The notes beneath the pieces were generated by a model. The model was not told the origin of the DNA and ran no database searches. It saw nothing but the letters and a program-made list of their open reading frames with translations. Below are positions 10,216 to 19,708 of a stretch of DNA of 64,000 nt, in pieces. The position numbers and the translations under genes were made by a program. Source of the DNA: Bacteroidia bacterium (lineage in GTDB: Bacteria > Bacteroidota > Bacteroidia > Flavobacteriales_D > Cryomorphaceae); the NCBI GenBank assembly GCA_030427905.1, contig JAUICL010000002.1:496001-560000 (forward strand), given 5' to 3'. Within the stretch, counting starts at the first letter, position 1. Each line of letters starts with the position of its first letter.

Positions 10216-11772
10216 TTACTTTTTCTTAAGAACCTTCGGAAGGTTGCTTTTCAATAGGATGAAGATTGCAGCCGCAAAGAGCACTAGCGAAATCCAAGGA
10301 CCGCCGTAGTAAATTATCAAGGCCATAATACCAGCTGCTGTAAAGGCGCCGATGGCTGTCATAAACCATCCCCCAATTACATTGAGTACTCCTGCTACCC
10401 GGTATGGTGCACTACCTGCTCCCCAAGCTCTATCGGCAAGCGATGCTCCCATGGCTACCATAAAAGACACGTAGGTAGTAGAGAGTGGGAGCTTCAATGA
10501 AGTTGCAAACGCGATAAGAATTGCGGCTACCATCAAGTTTACACTCGCACGTACTAAATCGAATGCAGGCTTTTTATCATCGGTTATCACGGCCATTCGG
10601 TAGCGAGAATTCAATATGACATTGAATTTCCTGCCCATTCTTTGCGTGAAAAAGTTTGCAAACGAACTCGCAGCATTAACTATTCCATGTGATAGTACAT
10701 TCGACTTGAATCGTTCTTCAACTGCACCCTGAGCCGACAAATTCACTTGTGTATCCGTCACCTTTCTCGCTTTAGCCGAAAACCAAAGTGTAAGCATCAT
10801 AATGATACCGGCTGAGTACAATAGAATTCCTGGTGTCTTGACCGGAGCCGAAAGAAAGGTCATCATAAATTCATCTGCCCCCACACCTGATGCGAGCCAC
10901 TGCTGGTAACTCATCAAACCAGTAATCGGCACGCCGATAAAGTTTACCAAGTCGTTTCCTGCAAAAGCCATAGCTAGGGCCAGGGTACCTAAAAGCACAA
11001 CTACCTTGAGCGGATCTATTTTAAACACTCTTTGAAGTACAAAAGCAATTAGCGTTGCAGCAAAAAGTGAAATAAGAATAATCGAAAAACTGTTTTCAGT
11101 AATAGCCGTTTTAAAACCATCAGTAGCGAAACTCGCGCCTTTCACCCCCTTGATTAGTAGAAAGTAAATAATGGTAGTAATGGCGAGCCCAGCAAAGATT
11201 GGCCCTACCTTGTCTTTGGTATTTTCGAGTCTGAAAGTAAAAATCAATCGAGAAACCCATTGCACAACGGCTCCAACTGTGAATGCGACAAGAATAGATA
11301 GGAAGATTCCGGCTATAATCTGGAGCGCCTTCTGATGGTTTATCAAGTCTATAAGACCCGTTACGCCTTCGATTGTGCCGCGAGAAAGCATGAGTAGTCC
11401 AACAACAACCGATGCCCCCAATAACTCAAATACAATAGAGACGGTGGTACTCGTGGGAAGGCCGAAACTATTGAACAAGTCGAGTAGGAGTATATCCGTA
11501 ACCATGACCGCTACGAAAATGACCATCACATCACTAAAAGTGAAAAACTCTGGGACGAAAATACCCTTCCTGGCAACTTCCATCATCCCGCTTGAAAAGG
11601 ATGCGCCAATAAAAACGCCAATAGCGGCTGTGATGAGAATGGTTTTGCGCGATGCTACCTTCGAGCCAATGGCGGAATTCAAAAAGTTTACTGCATCATT
11701 ACTTACACCTACCACTAAGTCACCAATGGCGAGAATTAGCAAAGCGATGACCATGAACAAATAAGGATCCAT
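10216..11772 (-). CDS. Inorganic phosphate transporter, PiT family
   Basis: The 518-residue membrane protein belongs to the PiT (PHO4) family, which imports phosphate, often as a metal-phosphate complex, with protons or sodium. Both family signatures are present: one near the N-terminus (residues 22-36, GVSNDAVNFLNSAIG) and the second in the middle (about residues 264-272, FAGNDLVNF). These reflect the internal duplication of the family. About 12 hydrophobic segments are visible. The start MDPYLFMV at 11772 is the first ATG and leads straight into the first membrane helix. No phosphate-regulon genes are adjacent. A GC hairpin (GGGGC-N9-GCCCC, 11809-11827) lies in the upstream region. Confidence 0.92.
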   Translation of the reverse strand: MDPYLFMVIALLILAIGDLVVGVSNDAVNFLNSAIGSKVASRKTILITAAIGVFIGASFSSGMMEVARKGIFVPEFFTFSDVMVIFVAVMVTDILLLDLFNSFGLPTSTTVSIVFELLGASVVVGLLMLSRGTIEGVTGLIDLINHQKALQIIAGIFLSILVAFTVGAVVQWVSRLIFTFRLENTKDKVGPIFAGLAITTIIYFLLIKGVKGASFATDGFKTAITENSFSIILISLFAATLIAFVLQRVFKIDPLKVVVLLGTLALAMAFAGNDLVNFIGVPITGLMSYQQWLASGVGADEFMMTFLSAPVKTPGILLYSAGIIMMLTLWFSAKARKVTDTQVNLSAQGAVEERFKSNVLSHGIVNAASSFANFFTQRMGRKFNVILNSRYRMAVITDDKKPAFDLVRASVNLMVAAILIAFATSLKLPLSTTYVSFMVAMGASLADRAWGAGSAPYRVAGVLNVIGGWFMTAIGAFTAAGIMALIIYYGGPWISLVLFAAAIFILLKSNLPKVLKKK

Positions 11773-12086
11773 TTCAGGGCTTTATGATGTACGTGATATA
11801 AGGGAATTGGGGCTGTGAATATGCCCCGCAAATGATGAAAAAGTCTGTGTTTCTAGCACCTGATGACCATTCTTTGTTGTTACTGCAATTGTACACATAA
11901 TTATCAGGCTGCAATCTTAGCTCAAGGTTAATTAATTATTAATAAGATTAACTAAGACATCATCTTGAAAGTAGAAGATCGCCCATATTTCCTTGGATTG
12001 ACGCTATTTTATACCGAACGTTAAATTCGTCGTCAAATTATTGACTTATGTCGAAATAAAATATATGTTTGTAGAAACACTTTGCT
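11773..12086. other. Divergent intergenic region, 314 bp
   Basis: This gap separates the phosphate transporter (minus) from a small plus-strand gene. It contains an inverted repeat GGGGC-N9-GCCCC at 11809-11827, an AT-rich stretch around 11930-11955, and the promoter at 12041-12071. I see no tRNA, no reading frame worth calling and no terminator. Confidence 0.5.
12041..12071 (+). promoter_or_regulatory. Bacteroidota-type promoter of the 12087 gene
   Basis: A -33 TTG at 12041-12043 and a -7 box TATGTTTG at 12064-12071 are separated by 20 bp, matching the Bacteroidota housekeeping consensus. The predicted transcription start, near 12078, is only about 9 nt before the ATG at 12087. Confidence 0.6.
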
Positions 12087-12332
12087 ATGACAATCAGTGA
12101 GTACCAAGGCTTAAATTTTGACAGCAAGGCTTCCCTGCTGACAAAGTACGGCAAGTATATCGATCAGCGATGTACTCGTGATGGTGCTCGCATTATGATA
12201 TATGACCTTTTTGGTTTCTATGTGGAAGTGTGCTACCGATTCGATCGGAAGGTTCAGTACATCCGTTCGGTGAACAATATCTTTGAAAGTGAGAACTACA
12301 TGGAGAGTATGAACTTACTCCATTTGAATTAA
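12087..12332 (+). CDS. Small conserved hypothetical protein (81 aa)
   Basis: I recognise this only as a small cytosolic protein of a type often seen in Bacteroidota; I know of no function. It has no signal peptide or membrane helix. The sequence mixes charged and aromatic residues, with a central strand-like segment (DLFGFYVEVCYRFD) consistent with a compact alpha/beta fold. It has its own well-formed promoter with a very short leader. It is monocistronic: its stop codon overlaps by 4 bp the stop of the convergent lipoprotein gene (shared TTAA at 12329-12332). Confidence 0.75.
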   Translation: MTISEYQGLNFDSKASLLTKYGKYIDQRCTRDGARIMIYDLFGFYVEVCYRFDRKVQYIRSVNNIFESENYMESMNLLHLN

Positions 12333-12616
12333 GGTCTTTCTAAATTGGGGATTTTTACCCGGTCTCCTATTACTACAACTGTTCTTTTTGAGTAAATCCA
12401 GTGCACGACATGAATGTCGCTCTCTGTTTCAACTTGATATACCGTTGAGATGGTATCCTTTCTTGAAGGTAGTCCAATAGCTTCGATCAGTTCTCCAGTT
12501 TTCATGCCCTCATAAACCAGAGGTTTTACCTTCTCACTGTCGCTTGATACCGAACATGATGAGAACAAGGCTAGTGCTAAGACACTTAGAAGAATTGATT
12601 GGATGGTTGAATTCAA
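12329..12616 (-). CDS. Small lipoprotein, BamE/SmpA-like
   Basis: The 95-residue product has a lipoprotein signal with Cys 21 (LALFSSC), so it should be lipid-anchored in the envelope. The mature part (YEGMKTGELIEAIGLPSRKD, then strands ending in VVVIGDRVKIP) resembles the small BamE/SmpA fold, in which 'G-M/T-xxEV' is followed by a 'G-x-P' turn; this is a weak family call. The start is TTG 12616, because the only nearby ATG is immediately followed by the stop codon of the upstream gene. It lies 9 bp downstream of the DUF349 gene and is probably translated from the same message. Confidence 0.7.
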   Translation of the reverse strand: MNSTIQSILLSVLALALFSSCSVSSDSEKVKPLVYEGMKTGELIEAIGLPSRKDTISTVYQVETESDIHVVHWIYSKRTVVVIGDRVKIPNLERP

Positions 12617-12625
12617 GGATATCGC

Positions 12626-14494
12626 TTACATTTTTCTTAAAACCGACATTTTATCTCTCAATTCGGAGATTTCAGCTCTGGCTTTCTCAATTTTGCGTTC
12701 GATTTCTTCTTTAAACTTATCAGCTCCTGCTGATGAAGCAAAGAAGCCCATGTTGGTTTCGAGTTGAATGATCTCAGCTTCCAACTTTGAAATCTGATTG
12801 CGCAAATAGTCATGCTCTTTTCTAATTAGCATATCGCTGCGGTCAGAGCCTTTAATGTCTTCGAGCTTCTGCTCAAATCGGATTTGATCCTTTTGCTTTT
12901 TATCAATTTTCAAAGCGCTGTACTTGTCGTCAAGCGCCTTTTTGTAGGCTTTGTTTATGGCGTCTTTGTCTTTGAATGGCACGTGGCCAATATTGCGCCA
13001 CTTTTCACTAAAGTCTTTAAGCGTATCGAGGTTAGACTTTCTATCGTCGCCAGGGGTGAAGGACTCTAGTTCCTGAATTAAGTTCTTCTTCAATTCAAGG
13101 TTTTCAACTTCACTAGCCGATTCAGATTGCTGATGACTCTTTCGTGCTTGAAAAAAGTGATCGCAAGCTCCTCTAAACTTTCTCCAAAGTTTGTTTTCAT
13201 CTCTTTGGTGAGCTGGACCAATTTTCTTCCACTCTTTTTGGAGTCCCACCAAGATATTCGCAGTCGCGTTCCAGTCTTCACTATCTTTAACTGACTCAGC
13301 TTTGTCAACGAGTAATTGCTTCGCTTCTTTGTTGGCGTCTTGTATTTTGTGCACTTCTTCGTAATGCGCACGTTTGTTTTCGAAAAACCGGTCACAAGTT
13401 TCGCGAAACTCTTTCCAAATGGCACTTGCTTCTTCTTTTGGAACAAGACCTATCATCTTCCATTCTTTTTGAATATCAATGATTTCCTTGGTTTTTTCCT
13501 GCCATTTTTTGTGCGCTTTCAACTCTAAAGACTCGATGTATTTCACTTTGTTGAGCAATTCTTTCTTCAACTCCAAATTCTTCTCTTGCTCGCCTCGGCG
13601 CAGGTTGTAAAACTCTTGAACTCGCTTATATATCTCACGAGTGACAGTCCAAAATTCGTCTTTGATCTTATCCCATTCTTCTTTGTATGTGGGGCCAATC
13701 TCGTTCCACCGATCTTGGTTCATTCGAACTTCAACTTCGAGCATCCGAATGTCATTCAGTTCCAGGAGTTTCTTCTGATCTTCCAGAACGGCCTTTTTCT
13801 CTTCGAGGTTGTGCTTGAGATCGAGATCTTTTAACTCCTTATAAATGTTGATATTATAGAAGAACTTTTCGACCACTTTATTGTACTCGGCATTCAAATC
13901 CCGGTACATATCGTTGCTCACCTTCGGGAGTTCTTGCCACTTATCTTTGATCGCATTAAATCCAGAAAAGGCTTTGCCAATATTCTCTTCATTTTCAACT
14001 ACTTCTCTAAGCTCGGCCAAGAGTTCTTTAGCTTGCTTGATTGTTTCAGCTTCCAGCTTTTTCCCCTCTTCAATAGCGGCTTTGATCTTTTCCTTGAACG
14101 TGCTTGAAATTTGAGCGAATTTCTCGCTGTACTCGTCTACAGCTACTTCAACAGGCTTCTCTGCTTCTTCCGTTTTTTCATCTACCTTCTCTTCGGGTGT
14201 AACTTCATCTGTTGACTCGGCCACAACTTCGTCTGTTGGCAGCTCATCAGGAGAAGCATCAGTAGGGATATCCGTTTTTGGCTCTTCGGCTTCGGGTACC
14301 TTTTCGTCGGTACTAGCTGCACTCTCAGGCTTTTGAGTCAGACTTTTAAACTGATTGCTCAGTTGATTAAATTCTTTTTGAACGGTGAGGATGTTCTCGG
14401 CTCCTAAGAGCTCTTCGAGTTTGATTAGGATATCTGCCTTCATGTGATAGCGATTTCTGGCTTCGGGTTTAGTCAATAAATCGGTTGTATTCAA
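12626..14494 (-). CDS. DUF349 repeat protein, coiled coil
   Basis: The 622-residue cytosolic protein has no signal peptide. An acidic Pro/Glu/Thr-rich linker (about residues 57-120) separates a short N-terminal helix region from a long helical array. At least five DUF349-type units are visible from a repeated W-x(2,3)-I/L-G pattern (for example DRWNEIGP, KEWKMIGLVP, KEWKKIGP, EKWRNIGHVP), each followed by a helix of the type WKEFRETCDRFF. DUF349 proteins are widespread in Bacteroidota; their function is not established. A small lipoprotein gene follows 9 bp downstream. The start MNTTDLL at 14494 is the only reasonable ATG. Confidence 0.88.
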   Translation of the reverse strand: MNTTDLLTKPEARNRYHMKADILIKLEELLGAENILTVQKEFNQLSNQFKSLTQKPESAASTDEKVPEAEEPKTDIPTDASPDELPTDEVVAESTDEVTPEEKVDEKTEEAEKPVEVAVDEYSEKFAQISSTFKEKIKAAIEEGKKLEAETIKQAKELLAELREVVENEENIGKAFSGFNAIKDKWQELPKVSNDMYRDLNAEYNKVVEKFFYNINIYKELKDLDLKHNLEEKKAVLEDQKKLLELNDIRMLEVEVRMNQDRWNEIGPTYKEEWDKIKDEFWTVTREIYKRVQEFYNLRRGEQEKNLELKKELLNKVKYIESLELKAHKKWQEKTKEIIDIQKEWKMIGLVPKEEASAIWKEFRETCDRFFENKRAHYEEVHKIQDANKEAKQLLVDKAESVKDSEDWNATANILVGLQKEWKKIGPAHQRDENKLWRKFRGACDHFFQARKSHQQSESASEVENLELKKNLIQELESFTPGDDRKSNLDTLKDFSEKWRNIGHVPFKDKDAINKAYKKALDDKYSALKIDKKQKDQIRFEQKLEDIKGSDRSDMLIRKEHDYLRNQISKLEAEIIQLETNMGFFASSAGADKFKEEIERKIEKARAEISELRDKMSVLRKM

Positions 14495-14557
14495 AAGTAC
14501 ATTAAAAACTACAGGATTGCAGGGATTTTTGCCATTTCTCCGGTAAACATAACCTTA

Positions 14558-16729
14558 TTAAAAACGAATCCCGATAACGGATACGTCATCAACTTGTTCA
14601 TTCTGACCTTTCCACTTTTTAAAAATAGACTGGTAAATAAATGACTGCGCCTGCATGCTGTATTTATGATTCTGTCGAATTATGTCTTCCAAGTTACTGG
14701 ATCTGAATTTTTTGTTGCTCGGACCACCAAATTGATCCGCGAAACCATCGCTTGTAAAGTAAAGTGCATCTCCCTTTGAAACTTTAAAAACGTGGTTGGT
14801 GAAGGTTCTGTTTTTGTCGTGCTGCACACCACCAATTGGTTGCCGGTCGCCTTTGAACGCATTGAGCTTACCATTCATCCAGTATATAGTCTGGAAAGCC
14901 CCAGAGTAGGTTATTTCCATCGTCTCCATATTGATGTGAGCCAGACTGATGTCCATTCCATCACTTGTTGTACCCTTGGTTTTTTGTCTCAACGATTTGA
15001 TTACTTCCTTATTGAGCCGTCTCAGGATTTCGGCTGGATCTTTCAAGCCTTCATTTTCGACTATTTCATTTAAAATTCCATGACCTACAATACTCATCAT
15101 GGCACCAGGCACCCCATGGCCAGTGCAGTCTGCCAAAGCCACTAAGAACTCCTTGTTCGGCACTATTTCTTGCACCCAAAAAAAGTCACCGCTCACAATA
15201 TCCTTCGGTTGATTCCAGAAGAACGAATCCTTAAACACCTTCCGCATTTGATCCTCGTTGGGGAGTATTGCTTCCTGAATGCGTTTGGCATAGTTTATAC
15301 TATCCGTCATACTGAGCTGATGTTGTTCCAGCTCTTCGAATCTCAATTTAGCCGTTTCCTTTTCGATCTGTTGTTCTGTAATATCTTCTCCTGCTACGTT
15401 CACATAATCGCCCTGTTCTGAAGGAGTGAAGCGCATGCTCAGTATCCTATTGTCGAGTTCGATATTGATGCGCTGTTCAGATGCTGTTTCGAGCGATCGC
15501 TCTATTGAAGCACGTATAGATCGCTTTTCAATTTTCTCATTTACGTGAATATTCCAGTGTTCAAGCAGCTTTTGGCCAGGTTGATTTGCAAAAAGGATCA
15601 ACCCATCTTTGCGAATGCGAATAAGCGGTCTCGTCGTCTCCGTTGCAAAACTTGCCAATTTAGCCACCTTGCTCTCTGCTTGCTTGAGCCTTGTGATGTC
15701 GGCGTCCACAAAGATTAGGCGATCAACGTTATCGTCTTTATCGAAAATAGGGGTGACCGTAGTGCTAGCCCAAAATTCTTCCTTATTTGCATCATAGCTC
15801 TTCGACTCGTACTCCCATTTTTCACCCGATTCTACCACGCGATCTATGACTTCCTGAATTCTGGGATAGTGACTTACCTCCTGAAGCTCGCGGCCTACAA
15901 AGCTTTCAATCTCCGTTTCGGTAAAATTGTTTTTCTGCGAGTAGCTTTCATTAACCCATTCAATTTTTCCTGCGCTATCGGTCAGGACAATCAGGTTATC
16001 GCATTTGCTCAATACGTGCGAAAGGGTTTCTAATTCGGTGCTTCGGTCTTCGGCCAGTTGAGCTACATCGCGAAGTCGTTGCTTGGATAGGATCTCGTGA
16101 CGGAGCATTTTCTTGAGTGAACCGACTCCTATGATTATAATTGCGACAAGAAAAAGAATACCCAAACCAATGCGTTGCAAAAAGGCAAGGCGCGCTTCAT
16201 GGAGCTGGTTTTCAATGCTCTCCAAAGCGAATATATAGCATCTTGTACTTGAGCCTGATAATAAGGAAACCGGAATAGCATAAAACACTTCTTCTCGCTC
16301 ACCTTCACTCGTTCCAAATCTGGTTTTGGTAGTAGGCGCTTTCTCAATCAAATAATTTAGCGCATCCCGATGGGCTTTTTCTGCCGTTTTATCACCTCCT
16401 AAGAATTCTACTTCACCACTGTGATCATCAATCAAGACCATTCTTAAACCGTATTGCAAATCGTTGTGACGATTTGCTAATATGATCTTTTGAGTGAATT
16501 CGTCCTTAGCGTCTTCTATACTTTGGATACCTGTAGAGCCAGTCAAAGCCTGATCTACTTGAAGACTAAAAGTTTGGATGATACCGTCAAGGTGCTGAAG
16601 CGCATTTTCTTCTGCATTTCTTACCGTTTCGATATACGAAACAGTAGAAAAGTAAGCAGTAAGAGCGATCAATGCTAGGACAAAGATCGCGAATACCTTT
16701 CTAGATAATTTCGATATTAAATGTGACAC
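14558..16729 (-). CDS. Membrane PAS sensor with SpoIIE-type PP2C phosphatase
   Basis: The 723-residue protein has a membrane helix near residues 10-30, an extracytoplasmic sensor region to about 183, and a second membrane helix (about 184-204). Two PAS-like domains follow (about 230-350 and 360-470), the first with a PAC-type ending, then a SpoIIE/PP2C phosphatase domain (about 500-723). Catalytic metal-binding motifs are intact: GDFFWV, ALADCTGHGVPGAMMS and TSDGFADQFGG. Such proteins dephosphorylate STAS-domain anti-anti-sigma proteins or related targets in partner-switching or stress signalling. No STAS or anti-sigma kinase gene is adjacent, so the target is unknown. The gene is 63 bp upstream of the DUF349 gene on the same strand. 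Confidence 0.9.
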   Translation of the reverse strand: MSHLISKLSRKVFAIFVLALIALTAYFSTVSYIETVRNAEENALQHLDGIIQTFSLQVDQALTGSTGIQSIEDAKDEFTQKIILANRHNDLQYGLRMVLIDDHSGEVEFLGGDKTAEKAHRDALNYLIEKAPTTKTRFGTSEGEREEVFYAIPVSLLSGSSTRCYIFALESIENQLHEARLAFLQRIGLGILFLVAIIIIGVGSLKKMLRHEILSKQRLRDVAQLAEDRSTELETLSHVLSKCDNLIVLTDSAGKIEWVNESYSQKNNFTETEIESFVGRELQEVSHYPRIQEVIDRVVESGEKWEYESKSYDANKEEFWASTTVTPIFDKDDNVDRLIFVDADITRLKQAESKVAKLASFATETTRPLIRIRKDGLILFANQPGQKLLEHWNIHVNEKIEKRSIRASIERSLETASEQRINIELDNRILSMRFTPSEQGDYVNVAGEDITEQQIEKETAKLRFEELEQHQLSMTDSINYAKRIQEAILPNEDQMRKVFKDSFFWNQPKDIVSGDFFWVQEIVPNKEFLVALADCTGHGVPGAMMSIVGHGILNEIVENEGLKDPAEILRRLNKEVIKSLRQKTKGTTSDGMDISLAHINMETMEITYSGAFQTIYWMNGKLNAFKGDRQPIGGVQHDKNRTFTNHVFKVSKGDALYFTSDGFADQFGGPSNKKFRSSNLEDIIRQNHKYSMQAQSFIYQSIFKKWKGQNEQVDDVSVIGIRF

Positions 16730-16783
16730 AGTAAGGGGTATTGTCTCCCCATACTACGTCTGATCGCTCCAAAAGGTTATTGG

Positions 16784-17563
16784 CTATTTCTTCACCACTT
16801 TGAATGAGTTGATGGCGTTCTTTGTGAAATCGCTCAAGACCAGTTCACCGCTCATGCTCGCTCGCTCAGCAAGTAAAGCATCCCAATCTTCGCAACCTTC
16901 CCAAAATACTTTCTTGAGCATAGCCATCGCTTCGGGGTTGGACTGAGTAAGGCGGGTCGCCAAGACATTAATAGCTTCATCCATATCAGCGATCGATTCA
17001 TGCACTGATGCGTACAACCCGTTTTGCGCAGCCCACTCTGCTGATCTGAAAGATGCGGCATCAATAGCCAATTGCGACATGCCAGTAGTACCCAATTTGC
17101 GTTCTACTGCCGGCCCCACTACGAAAGGACCAATTCCAACCGCTAGTTCACTCAGCTTGATGGACGCGTACTTCGTTGCAAAGCAATAGTCAACTGCTGA
17201 TGCTACTCCTACACCGCCACCCACGGCCTTTCCGTGAATCCGACCAATGATGAATTTCGGGGCCTTTCTCATCGCGTTAATCACATTGGCGAAGCCCATA
17301 AAAAATTTGTGACCAGTTTCTCGATCTTCGATTGAAGATAACTCATCAAAACTTGCTCCGGCACAAAACGCTCTTTCACCCGCCGATTTCAAAATGATGA
17401 CTTTGATGTCATCATTATTTCCCGCTTCGGTAATGGTAGCTGCTAGCTTTGCCAACACCTTGCCTGGGAGAGAATTGCTCGCTGGATGGAAAAATTCGAT
17501 GGTTCCAATTCCGTTTTTTATTTCCAGAGAAACGCTTCCCTGATCCATGATAGATTCGCTCAT
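16784..17563 (-). CDS. Enoyl-CoA hydratase/isomerase family protein
   Basis: This 259-residue cytosolic protein has the crotonase fold. The oxyanion-hole segments are visible as FCAGASFDEL and HGKAVGGGVGVAS. The Glu of the second catalytic segment is present (KLSELAVGIGP). At the first catalytic position most hydratases read GGGCE; here it is GGGVG, so a simple hydratase mechanism is doubtful and an isomerase or other crotonase reaction is possible. It follows paaZ by 44 bp on the same strand, which points to phenylacetyl-CoA ring-cleavage chemistry (a PaaF/PaaG-like step). That pathway role is inferred from context. Confidence 0.88.
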   Translation of the reverse strand: MSESIMDQGSVSLEIKNGIGTIEFFHPASNSLPGKVLAKLAATITEAGNNDDIKVIILKSAGERAFCAGASFDELSSIEDRETGHKFFMGFANVINAMRKAPKFIIGRIHGKAVGGGVGVASAVDYCFATKYASIKLSELAVGIGPFVVGPAVERKLGTTGMSQLAIDAASFRSAEWAAQNGLYASVHESIADMDEAINVLATRLTQSNPEAMAMLKKVFWEGCEDWDALLAERASMSGELVLSDFTKNAINSFKVVKK

Positions 17564-17607
17564 GTCAATATCCTTTTCGCCACAAGACGTGGCATTTTAA
17601 ACTCGAT

Positions 17608-19653
17608 TTAGTTAGATTGATCTTTCTTTTTAACCATCGTCAGAATGGTCGCAATGGCAACAGTTTCGCCTGTTTCATCATAAACATCTACCAAGAATTT
17701 TACGATTCCTTTCGCGATGTCGTCATCTGATCTCTTTTCTTGTTCTATTTTCTCTTTTACGGTTAGTCTTACCCCAATAGTCATTCCGGGGTAAACTGGC
17801 TTCGTAAAGCGACAATCTTCAAGGCCGTAGTTCAAAAGTACAGGGCCTTTTTTCGGATCGACGAAGAGTCCTGCAGCTTTGGACAAAACGAAGTAACCAT
17901 GAGCGACGCGCTCTTCAAAGATTGTACCTTCGAGAGAAGTAGCATCCATGTGTGCGTAGAAATTATCTCCACTCACATTGGCAAAGTTTGTAATATCCGT
18001 TTCGGTCACCGTGTGTTTGTGGGTTACTACCGTATCTCCAATTTCGAGCTCTTCGAAGTGCTTTCGAAATGAGTGGATTTCGGTCTCGTTTTGCTTTCCA
18101 CCAGCCTGGTAAACACTCGTGATTTTTGAAAGGGTAGTCGGTGAACCTTGGACAGATGTGCGCTGCATGTAGTGAAATACGCCGCGTTTTCCACCCATTT
18201 CTTCTCCGCCACCAGCTCTACCAGGACCACCGTGTACAAGCAGTGGCATAGGCGATCCGTGTCCAGTACTTTCTTTTGCACAATCTCTGTTGAGAATCAA
18301 AATTCGTCCGTGGTGGGATGCAGCCCCGAGTGTGAATTCTCGAGCCATTTGATCATCGTAGGTAGCCATAGAGCATACCAGGGAACCTTTCCCCATTTTT
18401 GAAATTTCGATGGCTTCGTCCAAAGTCTTGTAAGGGACCAACGTACTGACTGGCCCGAATGCTTCTACTTCGTGCGTTGCTCTATTTGTGAATGGATTAT
18501 CATTGCGCAATAGGATAGGAGAGATGAAGGCTCCTTCTTCGGTACCACCTTCTCGATTCACCGATTCCAAATCTCCGTAAACCAGCTCAGATGCTTCTAA
18601 GAGCTCACCAACTTTAGATCTTACTTCATCTAGTTGCTCTTTACCAGCCAAGGCACCCATCCGAACTCCTTCTATTCTAGGATCTCCGATTGTAGTCTTT
18701 TCCAATCGTTTGGCAAGGGCTATCTGCACTTCTTCAATCCGATCTTCAGGAACCAAAACGCGACGAATGGCCGTACATTTCTGACCACATTTTACGGTCA
18801 TTTCTTTCTGTACTTCTTTGATGAACAGGTCAAATTCTGGCGAGTCTACTTGGACATCTGGTCCTAGTATACTAGAGTTTAGGGAGTCTGCTTCCATATT
18901 AAACGGAACTGACTCTTCGAGAATTTTCGGGTTAGACTTGAGCATTCTTCCTGTGCTAGCCGACCCTGTAAATGTCACAATATCTTGAGATGTAACATGG
19001 TCTAGAATGCCATGTGCAGAGCCGCAAATAAGCTGGAGTGCGCCATCTGGAAGAATTCCACTTGCGTGAATTTCTTTCACCATAGCTTCAGTGAGATACG
19101 AAGTAAGGGTTGCTGGTTTTACAACAGCTGGAACTCCTGCTAATAGGTTCACGGCTATTTTCTCTAGCATTCCCCATATCGGGAAGTTAAACGCGTTGAT
19201 GTGAACGGCTACTCCTTCTTTGGGAACCATGATGTGGTGCCCGATAAATGACCCGCCCTTCGACAGTGGTGCGATCTCACCATCAACGTAAAAAGGTTCG
19301 TTTGGGAATTGTCTTCTCAAACTGGAGTAAGCAAACAAGTTTCCAATTCCACCTTCAATATCTATCCAGCTATCAACTTTGGTAGCACCTGTGGCGTAAC
19401 TCAACTCGTAGAACTTGTTTTTTCTTTCAAGTAGATACAAAGCTAGTGCCTTGAGCATTCTTCCTCTTTCGTGGAAGGTCATTTTTCTCAAAGCAGGGTT
19501 CCCAACTGATCTTCCGTATTGAAGGATCTCTTCGAAATTAAGACCTGTACTAGAAGCGTGTGCAACCACATCACCATTTATTGCATTGTATAGGGCTTTG
19601 CCTTCTCCGTCGCCGGTTATCCAGCTACCCATGACATAATTCTCGAGTTTCAT
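17608..19653 (-). CDS. paaZ: Bifunctional PaaZ: oxepin-CoA hydrolase / semialdehyde dehydrogenase
   Basis: The 681-residue length matches full-length PaaZ. The N-terminal ~520 residues form an aldehyde dehydrogenase with the NAD-site and glycine-rich FTGSASTGR segment, the Glu region ([10 protein letters not shown]) and the catalytic Cys in [11 protein letters not shown]. The C-terminal ~140 residues form a MaoC-like hot-dog hydratase ([30 protein letters not shown]). In phenylacetate degradation this enzyme opens oxepin-CoA and oxidises the resulting semialdehyde. The start [11 protein letters not shown] is the first ATG. Only one other likely pathway gene (the crotonase downstream) is in the window, so the rest of the pathway must be elsewhere or absent. 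Confidence 0.94.
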   Translation of the reverse strand: MKLENYVMGSWITGDGEGKALYNAINGDVVAHASSTGLNFEEILQYGRSVGNPALRKMTFHERGRMLKALALYLLERKNKFYELSYATGATKVDSWIDIEGGIGNLFAYSSLRRQFPNEPFYVDGEIAPLSKGGSFIGHHIMVPKEGVAVHINAFNFPIWGMLEKIAVNLLAGVPAVVKPATLTSYLTEAMVKEIHASGILPDGALQLICGSAHGILDHVTSQDIVTFTGSASTGRMLKSNPKILEESVPFNMEADSLNSSILGPDVQVDSPEFDLFIKEVQKEMTVKCGQKCTAIRRVLVPEDRIEEVQIALAKRLEKTTIGDPRIEGVRMGALAGKEQLDEVRSKVGELLEASELVYGDLESVNREGGTEEGAFISPILLRNDNPFTNRATHEVEAFGPVSTLVPYKTLDEAIEISKMGKGSLVCSMATYDDQMAREFTLGAASHHGRILILNRDCAKESTGHGSPMPLLVHGGPGRAGGGEEMGGKRGVFHYMQRTSVQGSPTTLSKITSVYQAGGKQNETEIHSFRKHFEELEIGDTVVTHKHTVTETDITNFANVSGDNFYAHMDATSLEGTIFEERVAHGYFVLSKAAGLFVDPKKGPVLLNYGLEDCRFTKPVYPGMTIGVRLTVKEKIEQEKRSDDDIAKGIVKFLVDVYDETGETVAIATILTMVKKKDQSN

Positions 19654-19708
19654 TCCTTTTACTTTAGGTTTTGAGCCGTGAAATTAATCAATTTGAATCG
19701 TCAACAAA

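Noticed and set aside
11773..12086. tRNA or small RNA in the 314-bp gap
   Set aside because: No cloverleaf, no terminator-like end; only a promoter and a small repeat are visible.
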